NCBI GenBank assembly: GCA_009691715.1
Contig: SIAN01000032.1
Location: 1-46,053 of the forward strand
Source: Planctomycetota bacterium
GTDB taxonomy: Bacteria; Planctomycetota; B15-G4; SIAN01
Direction of reading: 5' to 3'
DNA length: 46,053 nucleotides
The notes under the pieces are model-generated. The model saw nothing but the letters and a program-made list of their open reading frames with translations, did not search any database and had not been told where the DNA came from. Positions 9,446-18,370 of this stretch are shown here, piece by piece. A program made the translations under genes and the position numbers. Positions within the stretch are counted from its first letter, which is position 1. Each line of letters opens with the position of its first letter.

Positions 9446-11704
9446 TCACTCTCCGGACCCAAGCTCCTGCAGCGTGTACCACCCGGTCGGATGGAGCAGC
9501 GCGGATCCGCCGGCGGATCGGACTCCCGGCGCGCTCACCTCGACGACGGTGCGCGGTTCGAGGCCGGTCACGTGCAGCAGAACGGCGCGCTCGCTGATCC
9601 GTTCGATCCGATCGACGGCGAGCGGCGTCGTGCCGACCTCGGGGGAGCCGTAGTCGGGGTGGTAGGAGTAGCCCCAGCGGGTGAGCGACCAGCTCCGCGG
9701 ATCGGTCGCGCTCGCCACATCGATCGGAGCGGTGAACTCGACTGCGAAGCCGCCCGGCGTCGCGCGGATCGTCGCGATCTCGAACGGCGCGGCACCGGTG
9801 AACAGCACGCGTTCGAGGCCGTCGCGCCAGCCGCCGCGCGAGCCCCAGCCGCGGTCGGTGAGGCCGCACCAGAGCGAGCCGTCCGCAGCGAAACGGAGGC
9901 GATGGACGCCCGACTTGAAGCCGGCCAGGAACGGGAAGCAGGCGCCCTGCGTGACGCGCGCGCCATCGGTCGTCGTGATCGTGTCGAACGCGACTCGCAT
10001 CACGATCGCCTGCATCTGGTCGCCGACGAAGAGCTGGCCGGTGAAGGGACCGAATTTGCCGCCGGTGTCGTCGACGACGAAGTCCGCGACGCTCTGGCCG
10101 AGCTTGCCGTACGGGAACCAGATCGCCGGCTCCTGTCGCGGCGGGACGGGATCGCCCTTCTTCCACGCGCGGCCGTCGTGCTGGCGGGTGAAGGGCAGCA
10201 TCGACTGGTGGCCGTGGAACGAGCCGGGCGGCACGAGCGAGAGCTTGTTGGTCGCGACGTAGTCGCCCTGGTTGTCGGTGTAGGCCAAGCCGAGGCCGGG
10301 CAACCAATTGAGCGCATCGGGCGAACGCAGGCCGTCGGCGACGATCGTCATCGCGCCGGCCGCGTCGATCTTCACCGCGGTGCCGCGCGACGGGACCGTC
10401 GTCCCCATCGTCGTGTCGCCGCCGGTGTGGCCGAGGTTGAGCGTGACCCAGGCGTTGCCGTCGGGGTCGTAGCGCGGGCCGAAGGCGTACTCGTGGTAGT
10501 TGCCGCTGATCGACCAGGCGTCGCAGACGGTCTCGTGAAGATCGGCCGCGAGGTCGCCGTCGAGATCGACGAGGCGGGTGAGCTCGCAGCGCTGCGCGAC
10601 GACGACGCACCAGCCGAGCTTCGCGCGCGGGTCGGGGCGGACCGCGAGACCGAGCGGCTCGTGCAGGCCGGTGGCGAAGCGGGTGAGCGTCGGCGGGCGC
10701 GGAGGAAGTTCGTCGGCGCCGTCGATCAGGAAGACGTCGCCGCGGCGGGTGCAGACCAGCGGGCGGCCGTCGGGAAGGAGATCGAGGCCACCGACTTCGA
10801 GCGCGACATCGGCGGGGATCGGCAAGGAGGCGATCGCGTAGTGCGCCGACTCGCCTTCGGGAAAGTCGTGCTGGAGCTGCCAGTCGAGCGCAACCTGCGC
10901 GGCGCGCGGCAGATCGAGGTCGCAGCTCAGCGCGAATTCGAAGCCGCCATTGTCCTGCGAGACCTTGGCGAGCAGATGGTTCACGCCGCGCTCGAGCGCG
11001 AGCGTCAGTACGTGCGCGGCGGGATCGAGCCCGCGAACCACAGCGGCGTCGATGACGAGTGCGCGATTGCACCAGAGGCGGAGCCCGTCGTCGCTGCCGA
11101 CGCGGATCGCGAGCTTGCGCGGCGCGGTGCAAGTGATCGTGCGATGGAGGTAGCGGCAGGCGAAGTCGTGCTGCTCGGCGGGGAGGCCTTGCTTGAGGTC
11201 GATCGTGCCGAAGCTGTCGCGGCCGCCGGAGCCGGGCGCGGCCGGAAGCTCGGCCCAGCGCACGAGGCGGCCGCTCTTGTCGGTGTGATCGCGGGCGCGA
11301 TCGGGGCCGGGGCCGTTGGCGGCGAAGCGGGCGAGCTCGTCTTCCGGCGAGCGCGGCTCGGCGATGCGTGCGGTGGTCAGCTCGAACGCGCCGACGCTCG
11401 CCCACGGCCCCCACTCGACGCCGACGCCGAGCAGCTGCTCGCGGACGGCCGCATCGGTCGCCGCGCGCGTCGCGAGCTTCGTGTAGCGGAGATCGGCGAG
11501 ATCCTGCGATGGGCTTGCGGTCGGTGACGGTGCCGGTGACGGCGCCTGCGCGCGTGCGTCACCAGCGGCGGTAACCAGGGCGATGAAGGCCGTCATCGAG
11601 GTGCAGAGCGGCGCGATTGCCCAGGAGGCCAGCTCGCGGATGTGCGCTCCATCGCGCGGAATCGCTCGAGATGCGGCGGCGCTGTTCCCGGATCGGAGAC
11701 GCAT
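9446..11704 (-). CDS. Secreted beta-propeller protein, PVC-type dehydrogenase-like (DUF6797/sorbosone-dehydrogenase fold)
   Basis: 752 residues. The ATG at 11704 overlaps the stop of the preceding gene as TGATG, so translation is probably coupled. The first 55 residues end in a signal-like segment (MTAFIALVTAAGDARAQA), and an internal start there is possible. Residues 60-260 resemble the N-terminal DUF6797/PA14-like module of planctomycete dehydrogenases (PGPDRARDHTDKSGRLVRWAELP, IRVGSDDGLRLWCN). The rest is a propeller of the sorbosone dehydrogenase/NHL kind: GGLDLLPDGRPLVCTRRGDVF, FATGLHEPLGLAV, ELTRLVDLDGDLAAD, YHEYAFGPRYDPDGNAWV, FVGDQMQAIVMR, and a C-terminal Ig-like end (VLLHVTGLEPRTVVEVSAPG). 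It has no CXXCH; the hemes are supplied by the coupled upstream gene. The substrate is unknown, and periplasmic electron transfer is an inference. Confidence 0.75.
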   Translation of the reverse strand: MRLRSGNSAAASRAIPRDGAHIRELASWAIAPLCTSMTAFIALVTAAGDARAQAPSPAPSPTASPSQDLADLRYTKLATRAATDAAVREQLLGVGVEWGPWASVGAFELTTARIAEPRSPEDELARFAANGPGPDRARDHTDKSGRLVRWAELPAAPGSGGRDSFGTIDLKQGLPAEQHDFACRYLHRTITCTAPRKLAIRVGSDDGLRLWCNRALVIDAAVVRGLDPAAHVLTLALERGVNHLLAKVSQDNGGFEFALSCDLDLPRAAQVALDWQLQHDFPEGESAHYAIASLPIPADVALEVGGLDLLPDGRPLVCTRRGDVFLIDGADELPPRPPTLTRFATGLHEPLGLAVRPDPRAKLGWCVVVAQRCELTRLVDLDGDLAADLHETVCDAWSISGNYHEYAFGPRYDPDGNAWVTLNLGHTGGDTTMGTTVPSRGTAVKIDAAGAMTIVADGLRSPDALNWLPGLGLAYTDNQGDYVATNKLSLVPPGSFHGHQSMLPFTRQHDGRAWKKGDPVPPRQEPAIWFPYGKLGQSVADFVVDDTGGKFGPFTGQLFVGDQMQAIVMRVAFDTITTTDGARVTQGACFPFLAGFKSGVHRLRFAADGSLWCGLTDRGWGSRGGWRDGLERVLFTGAAPFEIATIRATPGGFAVEFTAPIDVASATDPRSWSLTRWGYSYHPDYGSPEVGTTPLAVDRIERISERAVLLHVTGLEPRTVVEVSAPGVRSAGGSALLHPTGWYTLQELGSGE

Positions 11705-14640
11705 CAGCGGACCTCGATGAAGAGGGTGATCGGTTGACCGGGTTCGGTCGGGGTCAGTGGGAGCGCTTCTTTTTGGCCGAGGTCGAGTCGGACACCGGAC
11801 GGCATCTGACTCTGGAAGTCGGCGATGGGCAGCGCGACGGTGGCGTTGGCGTAGATCCGGCCGCGCTCGCCGATCGGGGTGAGCCAGACTGGCCGTTCCT
11901 TACTGGCGCCACGGATCTCCAGCTTTCGCAGGAAGAGCACACCGGTGCTCGGGTGGGGAATGAATCGTTCCTCGACCTTGACGGCGTCGTCTTGCGGTGG
12001 AGCGTCGGCGGGGACGCTGCGCGCTCGGACTTCCCACTGGAAGACCGGTGTGCCATCGGGTTCGAGTCGGTAGCCGAGGAACTTGAGGCCCTGCGCGCGA
12101 CCGTTGTCGGAAAGCGCTGGTTCGAGCGTGAGCAGCGGTCCCGGCGGCGCACTCCACACGATCGGCCCGAGCTGCACAGCGATGCCACCGCCGCGCCCCT
12201 CCCACACCGGCGCGACGTCGAGGAAGTCACCGCTCCACGCCTCGCACAGCCGGATCTGCTCGGCATCGAACGCGAAGTGCAGTCCGCTCGGCGTGCCGAC
12301 GGCGATACCGCGATTGCCGGCGCGCGCGAGGAAGGTCCGGAAGACGACGGGGCGATCGCCGACGGGTAGCAGCCGTCGTTCGCCGGTCGGAACGCCCGAC
12401 GGAGTCGGCATCGAATCGGCGCGCTCGAACCAGCACCAGAGCGCGTCGATCTGCGCTGCCGCGTCGCCGCCGAGCACGGTCGCGATCGTACTTCTGCCCG
12501 CCTCGAAGTAGCTCGGCATGCGCGTCCCAGGCTTGAAGCGCAGGGGATTCTGCGCGTAGGTCGCGAACCAGTCGCGCCGCACCCGCGTCGCGAACTGCAG
12601 GAAGTCGAGCCCCGGCGTGCCCGCCAACGGCCGCGCGCCGAACGCGTGGCAGCTGATGCAGTTCATCCCACCACTGCCAGCGAGCTGGCGGCCGAAGACG
12701 GCGCGCGCTTCGACACTTGGGCCACCGAGCGGCGCGGCGCCGTCCTGCAGGGCGCCGCTCGAAACGGCAACGGGATCGTCGCTGCGCCAGACGCCTTCCG
12801 CGGAAGCGAACCCGTGTGCGAACTCGGTCGCCGCCGCGGCGCCGAATTGCGGCATGCGTGTCGCGAGGTAGGGACGCGCGCGCGCACCGGTCGCGACGAC
12901 TTGCTCGATCCACGGCGACTGCAACTTCGTGCCGACCCCGTCGAGCCGCGGTGGCAGACGCCCCTCTTCACCGAGGTCGGCTTCGCTGCGACTGCGGAAA
13001 TAGGCGCCCCACCCATCGGGGTCGCCGGTGCCGCCGACGCCACCGACATCACCGCGCTCGTGGCAGGCGCCGCAGTGGAGCGCCGCAAATCGGTCGTCCG
13101 TGCGTGTTCGGGGGCTCATCGCGCCGCCCGCCGCGACGATCGCGGAGACGCTCGCCAGCCCCGCTCGCAACTCGGCGCGACGAGCTGCCGTCAGCTCGTA
13201 GCGCGGCGCAGCGCCTCGTGCCGCCGCGCTCTCGGCCAGGCAGCCGCGCGTCGCGTCGAGCGTCGACAGTGACTTCACGCCTTCGGGCCGTCGCACTTGC
13301 GCGTCGCTGCTCACCACATGGCACGCAGCGCAGCCGAGCTCATTGAAACGCTGCTTGCCGCGCTCGATCAAATCGGGCGGAGCGACGGGCGCGGCCGCTG
13401 CAGGCGCAGTCGCTGCCGCTGCCGACCGCGGCGCCGGCCCGAACTGCTCCGCCAGATAGTGCGCGAGCGCGATTGATTCCGGCTCCGACAGACCGAACGA
13501 CGGCATCCGTCCGTGCTTGCGCACCGCGAGCGGATCGCACAGGAAGGCCGCCAACTCGCCGATCCGCCACTTCCCGGCGAGATCGCCGAACGGCGCGGCC
13601 ACTCGGCCGATCGCCAGCTCCTGCGACAAGGTCTCGTCGCCGAATGCGGCCGCCGGCGACGCCAGCGCGCCGTGGCACGCAACACAACCGAGCGAGTGGT
13701 AGAGCTCACGCCCGTGCGCTGTCTGCGTCGGGTCGACCGCGGGATTCAGCTCTCCCGCGGGCGCGACCGTCGCCCGCAGCAGCGCCAGCAGCGCCTCGAC
13801 ATCGCTCGTCTTCTGCGCCGACCCGATCAGCTCCGGCATCCCGCCGCCCGGCTGCGCCGACTGTGGCGCCGCGATCCAGCGTCGCAGCCACGCCTCATCC
13901 GCGCGCGCCGCGACGCGCGTCAGATCGATCGGCTCGCGCGCTGGCAGCGCCATCGCGGCCGCGCCCGCGTCGTGACAGTTCACGCAACCAAGCTCGACCA
14001 ACGCCACGCGACCGGCGTCGACTCCCTCGGCGGCGCGGCAGGAGTCCCGCAACTCCGGCGGCGGCGTGACGAAACGCGTCGGCAGCGGCTCGCGCGCGAA
14101 GTTCGCGGAGTCAGCCTTCGCGAGCGACCACGACAACTGCAACCGCGCGCGCTCTTCGCCTCGCCGCTCGAACCCAACGATCACGCGCACCGTGGCGGGA
14201 CGCGCGCAGCCGACCGTCGTCACGAGCTGTCCGACTGCGCCCGGCGGCGGCTCCGTCGCGCCACTCACGCCGCCGTGCCCTTCGGGATCGATTGTCTCGA
14301 TCGTCGCAGCGCCGCCCTCGAACTCGACATGGAAGGTGTAAACGCCAGCCTTTGCCAGCCGGATATCGCCGACGAAGCGCGCCTTGAAATCGCGCGCGGG
14401 CCAGGCCGGGTCGAGCGACTCGCCGGCTTGCAGTGCGAACGCCGCGTGCTCCACACAGCAGGAAGAGCCGGTGGATTCCGGCGCGTCTCCGCGCTGCAAC
14501 GCGAAGCCGTTCATGGTCTGCGCCGGTCGCGCCGATCGCCCTGCTTGCGTCGCTGGTAGCAAGGTGCACCAGGCGGAAAGCAGGAGAACTGCGGCACTCA
14601 CGGCACCGGCTCGACCAACCGCGGCGCTGCATCGGGTCAC
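11704..14640 (-). CDS. Secreted penta-heme c-type cytochrome protein
   Basis: 978 residues from GTG 14640, which has a strong GAGGAG site seven bases upstream and opens a clean signal peptide (AVSAAVLLLSAWCTLLPATQA). An in-frame ATG at 14688 is weaker. A PA14-like domain comes first (FKARFVGDIRLAKAGVYTFHVEFEGG). Five c-type heme sites follow: CVNCH (about 13972-13987), CVACH (13670-13688), CAACH (13317-13335), CGACH (13061-13076) and CISCH (12647-12664). Several have the downstream Met or small-cytochrome context (MPELIG, MPSFGLSEPES, RMPQFG, RMPSYFE). The last 300 residues carry no heme and look beta-rich (GRIYANATVALPIADF). Planctomycete multidomain cytochromes of this type sit with propeller dehydrogenases, as here. 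Likely role: periplasmic electron acceptor for the coupled downstream gene. The redox partners are not visible. Confidence 0.85.
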   Translation of the reverse strand: MTRCSAAVGRAGAVSAAVLLLSAWCTLLPATQAGRSARPAQTMNGFALQRGDAPESTGSSCCVEHAAFALQAGESLDPAWPARDFKARFVGDIRLAKAGVYTFHVEFEGGAATIETIDPEGHGGVSGATEPPPGAVGQLVTTVGCARPATVRVIVGFERRGEERARLQLSWSLAKADSANFAREPLPTRFVTPPPELRDSCRAAEGVDAGRVALVELGCVNCHDAGAAAMALPAREPIDLTRVAARADEAWLRRWIAAPQSAQPGGGMPELIGSAQKTSDVEALLALLRATVAPAGELNPAVDPTQTAHGRELYHSLGCVACHGALASPAAAFGDETLSQELAIGRVAAPFGDLAGKWRIGELAAFLCDPLAVRKHGRMPSFGLSEPESIALAHYLAEQFGPAPRSAAAATAPAAAAPVAPPDLIERGKQRFNELGCAACHVVSSDAQVRRPEGVKSLSTLDATRGCLAESAAARGAAPRYELTAARRAELRAGLASVSAIVAAGGAMSPRTRTDDRFAALHCGACHERGDVGGVGGTGDPDGWGAYFRSRSEADLGEEGRLPPRLDGVGTKLQSPWIEQVVATGARARPYLATRMPQFGAAAATEFAHGFASAEGVWRSDDPVAVSSGALQDGAAPLGGPSVEARAVFGRQLAGSGGMNCISCHAFGARPLAGTPGLDFLQFATRVRRDWFATYAQNPLRFKPGTRMPSYFEAGRSTIATVLGGDAAAQIDALWCWFERADSMPTPSGVPTGERRLLPVGDRPVVFRTFLARAGNRGIAVGTPSGLHFAFDAEQIRLCEAWSGDFLDVAPVWEGRGGGIAVQLGPIVWSAPPGPLLTLEPALSDNGRAQGLKFLGYRLEPDGTPVFQWEVRARSVPADAPPQDDAVKVEERFIPHPSTGVLFLRKLEIRGASKERPVWLTPIGERGRIYANATVALPIADFQSQMPSGVRLDLGQKEALPLTPTEPGQPITLFIEVR

Positions 14641-14869
14641 TTGGCTGCTCCTCGAATCGCGTCGCGGCGCCGCAGCGCCACCATCCATCGATCCCGCTGG
14701 ATACCGACGAGTCCACCGCGAGGCAACTTGCCAAGCCCGGCGGCGGAGCGCGGCTAATCTGCCGCGCCGGCTTGGAATCGACGCGAACGAATCTCGCGCG
14801 ACCCAGTGCGCAGACGCAGGACCACTGCACCGTCGCAGGCGAACGCGCAGGCACCGGCGAGAGGACACG

Positions 14870-15760
14870 ATGAAAGTCGCAGTGATCGGACTGGGGACGA
14901 TGGGCGCGCCGATGGCGGCAAACCTGCGCAAGGGCGGCTGCGAGGTCGTCGTGCACAACCGGACGCGCGGGCGCGAGGAGGCGCTGGTGCTCCAGGGGGC
15001 GACGCGGGCGGCGTCGCCGCGCGAGGCGGCCGCCGGCGCCGATGTCGTGCTGAGCTGCGTTTCCGACACGCCCGATGCCGAGGCGGTGCTCCTCGATCCG
15101 AAGGACGGCGTCATCGCCGGCGCTGCGGCGGGGACGCTAGTGATCGACTGCTCGACGATCTCGCCGGCCGGCGCGCGGCGGATCGCGGCGGCGCTGGCGG
15201 CGAGGCGGATCGGTTTCGTGGACGCGCCGGTTTCGGGCGGCAGCGAGGGCGCGCAGAAGGCGACGCTCGCGATCATGTGCGGCGGCACGGAGGACGATTT
15301 CGCGCGCGCGAAGCCGGTGCTGGAGAAGATCGGCAAGTCGATCGTCCACGTCGGGCCGGTCGGCTGCGGGCAGATCGCGAAGGCGGTGAACCAGGTCGTG
15401 ATCGCCGGCACCTACCAGGCGGTCGCTGAGGGGCTCTGCCTGGCGAAGAAGGCGGGCGCCGACCCGGCGCGGGTCGTCGCCGCCATCGAGAACGGCGCCG
15501 CCGCCTCGTGGGTGATGGCCAACCGCTCGAAGAACATGCGCGACGACCGCTACCCGCTCGGCTTCCGCGTGCGGCTCCATCGGAAGGACCTCGCCATCGC
15601 GCTCGACACCGCGCGCCAGGTCGGACTGCCGATGCCGAGCGCGAGCTACGTCGCCACGATCGAAGACGGGCTGATCGCGCAGGGCCACGGCGATGAGGAC
15701 ATGTCGGCGATCGCGCGAGCGGTGAGGAGGAACGGGAACGTCGCCGATGGGCCGATGTGA
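14870..15760 (+). CDS. NAD(P)-dependent beta-hydroxyacid dehydrogenase (3-hydroxyisobutyrate dehydrogenase family)
   Basis: A 296-residue cytosolic enzyme, the usual family length. ATG 14870 follows GAGAGGA at good spacing. The Rossmann N-terminus reads MKVAVIGLGTMGAPMAANL (G-x-G-x-x-G), with the arginine-containing HNRTRGR after strand 2 suggesting NADP preference. The substrate loop is FVDAPVSGGSEGA at 117-129. The catalytic lysine is K171 in GCGQIAKAVNQ; the usual next residue pair NN is NQ here. Relatives oxidise 3-hydroxyisobutyrate, tartronate semialdehyde, glyoxylate or related acids, and the exact substrate cannot be assigned. It opens a three-gene operon whose next gene overlaps it by 14 bases, and it is divergent from the penta-heme gene across about 229 bases. 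Confidence 0.9.
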   Translation: MKVAVIGLGTMGAPMAANLRKGGCEVVVHNRTRGREEALVLQGATRAASPREAAAGADVVLSCVSDTPDAEAVLLDPKDGVIAGAAAGTLVIDCSTISPAGARRIAAALAARRIGFVDAPVSGGSEGAQKATLAIMCGGTEDDFARAKPVLEKIGKSIVHVGPVGCGQIAKAVNQVVIAGTYQAVAEGLCLAKKAGADPARVVAAIENGAAASWVMANRSKNMRDDRYPLGFRVRLHRKDLAIALDTARQVGLPMPSASYVATIEDGLIAQGHGDEDMSAIARAVRRNGNVADGPM

Positions 15761-17264
15761 TCCGCGATCGCGCAGGGCGCTGCGGCTCGGCACCGCAGTG
15801 AAACTCACGCCGGCACTGACGCGCCCACTCACGCTGGTGCTGGCGCTGGCATGCGCCGCGACCGGCTGCGTCGGCAGTGATCCGACCGCCGAGCGCACGC
15901 GAGTCGCAGTCGATTCGCTCGCGGGTTGGCTCGACGCGCACTCGGTAGCGACCGCGAGCGGACGCAAGACTCCCTGCGACCTCTATTCCGGGACCGCCGG
16001 CGTCGCGCTCTTCTTCGCCGAAGCCGCGTTGCGGAGTGATGACGAGCTGCTCCGGCTCTTCCACGCCATTTCCCGCGATGCCGCGCTCGGCGAACTCGGC
16101 GCCGCGCTCTTCGCGGCGGAGTCGATCGCTCCTGATTCGGCGCTCGACGCCGGGCTCTACACCGGCCTCGCCGGCATCGGCGCGACCTTCCTCGAGATTG
16201 GGCGGCTCCGCGGCGACGCCGCCTTGATCGAGAACGCGCGGCGTTGCGCGCGCGTGCTGCAGCGTAAAGCACAGGTCGCCGGCCACGGCGTCGAGTGGAG
16301 CGATACGACCGATGTCATCGGCGGCGGCGCCGGCATCGGGCTGTTCCTCATTGCGTTGCACGAGCAGACCGGCGATCGCACCGCGCTCGATCTCGCCAGG
16401 AGCGCCGGCCGCCGACTCGTTGAGCTGTCAATTCGCGAACCGGTCGGCCGCTCGTGGCGGATGAATCCCGACTTCCCGCGCGTGATGCCGAACTTCTCCC
16501 ACGGAACCGCGGGCATCGCCCTCTTCCTCGCCCGCCTCGCACAAGTGAGCTGCGCGGCAGGCTTCAGTGAGGCGTTTTTCCTCGACGCGGCGAGCGACGG
16601 CGCCGATCACTTGCTGTCGATCGCCGATCGGAGCGAAGGCGGCTTGCGGATCCACCACCACACTCCCGACGGCACCGATCTCTGGTACCTCGGCTGGTGC
16701 CACGGACCGCCGGGCACCGCGCGCCTCTTCGCGCAGCTCGCCATGCAGACCGGCGACGCGCGGTACGCCGGTGCGGCGCGGGACGCGACGACGACGCTGC
16801 TCACCGCCAACCTGCCAGCGCCGCAGCCCGGTTTCTGGAGCAACGTCGGCCAGTGCTGCGGATCGGCGGGCGTGATCGAGCACCTCGTCGACACGGCGCG
16901 CGAAGCTCGCGGCGGCGACGCTGCGCGCGCTTCGGCCTGCCTCGCGCTCGCACGGAAGCTCGCCGACGATCTGCTGGCGCGCGCCATCGCCGCCGAGGGC
17001 GGCCTCTCCTTCCCCCACGCCGAGCACCGCACCCGACCCGATCTCGTCGTCGCGCAGTCGGGCTACATGCAGGGCGCCGCCGGAATCGGGCTCGCGTTGC
17101 TGCACCTCGCTGCTGCCGAAGAGGATGGCGCCGCGCCGGAAGCCGATCCGCTCGCGGTCCGACTGCCCGACGCGCTGCCGTTGGCAACGCTGCTCGGCGC
17201 ATCGGGTGACTCCGGTCGCGTCCGTGGCGCAGGCGGCTTCGACCGCGCGAGCGGCCAGCGATGA
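15747..17264 (+). CDS. LanC-like lipoprotein with a CCG-type zinc site
   Basis: 505 residues with seven LanC toroid repeats, each with a G-x-x-G turn: YSGTAGVALFF, YTGLAGIGATF, IGGGAGIGLFL, SHGTAGIALFL, CHGPPGTARLF, CCGSAGVIEHL and MQGAAGIGLAL. The LanC zinc ligands are present as C318 (GWCHG) and C370-C371 (GQCCG). Nisin cyclase NisC has CHG at the second site; here it is CCG, as in the ProcM-type LanM cyclases with three-cysteine zinc. H252 aligns with the conserved active-site His. The N-terminus carries a lipobox (LACAATGC, Cys 41), unusual because LanC enzymes are cytosolic. No lanthipeptide dehydratase or precursor is adjacent. ATG 15747 overlaps the previous gene by 14 bases; GTG 15798 directly before the signal peptide is an alternative start. 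The function is probably not lantibiotic synthesis. Confidence 0.85.
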   Translation: MGRCDPRSRRALRLGTAVKLTPALTRPLTLVLALACAATGCVGSDPTAERTRVAVDSLAGWLDAHSVATASGRKTPCDLYSGTAGVALFFAEAALRSDDELLRLFHAISRDAALGELGAALFAAESIAPDSALDAGLYTGLAGIGATFLEIGRLRGDAALIENARRCARVLQRKAQVAGHGVEWSDTTDVIGGGAGIGLFLIALHEQTGDRTALDLARSAGRRLVELSIREPVGRSWRMNPDFPRVMPNFSHGTAGIALFLARLAQVSCAAGFSEAFFLDAASDGADHLLSIADRSEGGLRIHHHTPDGTDLWYLGWCHGPPGTARLFAQLAMQTGDARYAGAARDATTTLLTANLPAPQPGFWSNVGQCCGSAGVIEHLVDTAREARGGDAARASACLALARKLADDLLARAIAAEGGLSFPHAEHRTRPDLVVAQSGYMQGAAGIGLALLHLAAAEEDGAAPEADPLAVRLPDALPLATLLGASGDSGRVRGAGGFDRASGQR

Positions 17265-18328
17265 ACCGCCCGTTCGCGGGGCAAATCACTACGGCGCTGG
17301 AACGTCGCGCGGCACTGCTCACGCTGCGAAACCTCGATGCCGCGCGCTGGTTGAACGGCGCCGGTGATGGCGTTCCGGGCCTCTACGTCGATCAACTCGG
17401 CGACCAGTTGGTCGTGCACGATGAGTCGGACGCGCCGAAACGCGGCGTCGTCGTGGCACTGCTCGACTCGGCACGCGCCGCGGGCCGCGCCGCGCCGCGC
17501 GCGATCTGGTGGAAGACGCTGCGCCGCGATGTCCGCTCGCGCACCAAGGAGGAGCTGGCACCGCAGTTCGTGTACGGCGCGGCAAGCAGCGGCGACACCG
17601 CCGCGGCCGGTGCTGCTGCCGTCTCTCCGACACCGACCGATCCAATGCTCCTAGTGCGCGAGGGTGCCTGGCGCTTCGTCGTGCGCCCGCACGAGGGCTA
17701 CTCGCACGGCCTCTTCCTCGACCAGCGCGACAACCGGCGCCGGTTGCATGAATGGCTGGCGCGGCGCGCAGCGGCTGGTGGAGCAAAACCGGGCGGAACG
17801 GCGCCAACGCTGCTCAACACCTTCGCCTACACCTGCAGCTTCTCCGTTGCAGCAGCTTGCGCCGGCTCGATCACCACCAGCGTCGACCTCTCGGCTCGCT
17901 ACCTCGACTGGGGCCGGCGGAACTTCGCTGCGAACGCGATCGACGTCGAGGCCCACGAGTTTGCGCGCGGCGACGCGCTCACCTTCCTCGAGATCGCGGT
18001 CAAGCGCGGGCGCCGTTTCGACGCGATCGTGCTCGACCCGCCGACGTTTTCCACGAGCAAGCAGCGCGGTGTCTTCCAGGTCGAACGCGACTACGGAGCT
18101 CTCGCCGAGCTCGCGCTGCGCGTTGCGGCGCCGGGCGCCATGCTGCTCTGCTCGCACAATCAGCGCACGTTCCGCGACGCGGCGCTCGAAGAAAAGCTGC
18201 GCAGCGCAGCGCGTGCCGCCGGCCGCACCATCGAACAGCTCGAGCCCTTCACGCCGCCCGCCGACTTCCCCGGCCCGCCGGCCGAGAATCCCGCCGCGCG
18301 CGGCTGCTGGCTCACCGTCGGCAGCTGA
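17261..18328 (+). CDS. Class I SAM-dependent methyltransferase, RlmI-like (rRNA cytosine-C5 type)
   Basis: 355 residues, starting with an ATGA overlap with the previous stop, so co-translated. The N-terminal region GAGDGVPGLYVDQLGDQLVVH is the central RNA-binding domain seen in RlmI/RlmK enzymes; the PUA domain of E. coli RlmI is absent. The catalytic half begins with GLFLDQRDNRRRL, then the SAM motif I (LLNTFAYTCSFSVAAA), the acidic ribose contact (SVDLSARYLDWGRRNF) and motif IV DPPTFSTSK. This domain methylates 23S rRNA in known relatives. The family is firm, but the exact target nucleotide is not. It converges with the carbonic anhydrase gene across 42 bases without an evident terminator. 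Confidence 0.85.
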   Translation: MNRPFAGQITTALERRAALLTLRNLDAARWLNGAGDGVPGLYVDQLGDQLVVHDESDAPKRGVVVALLDSARAAGRAAPRAIWWKTLRRDVRSRTKEELAPQFVYGAASSGDTAAAGAAAVSPTPTDPMLLVREGAWRFVVRPHEGYSHGLFLDQRDNRRRLHEWLARRAAAGGAKPGGTAPTLLNTFAYTCSFSVAAACAGSITTSVDLSARYLDWGRRNFAANAIDVEAHEFARGDALTFLEIAVKRGRRFDAIVLDPPTFSTSKQRGVFQVERDYGALAELALRVAAPGAMLLCSHNQRTFRDAALEEKLRSAARAAGRTIEQLEPFTPPADFPGPPAENPAARGCWLTVGS

Positions 18329-18370
18329 TCGGCAACTGCTCTTCAGCCGAGTCGAAAGTTCCGCTCACGC

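Noticed and set aside
9280..9462. Possible 60-residue membrane peptide between PhoX and the propeller gene
   Set aside because: No ribosome-binding site, overlaps the end of the neighbouring gene and has no recognisable family.
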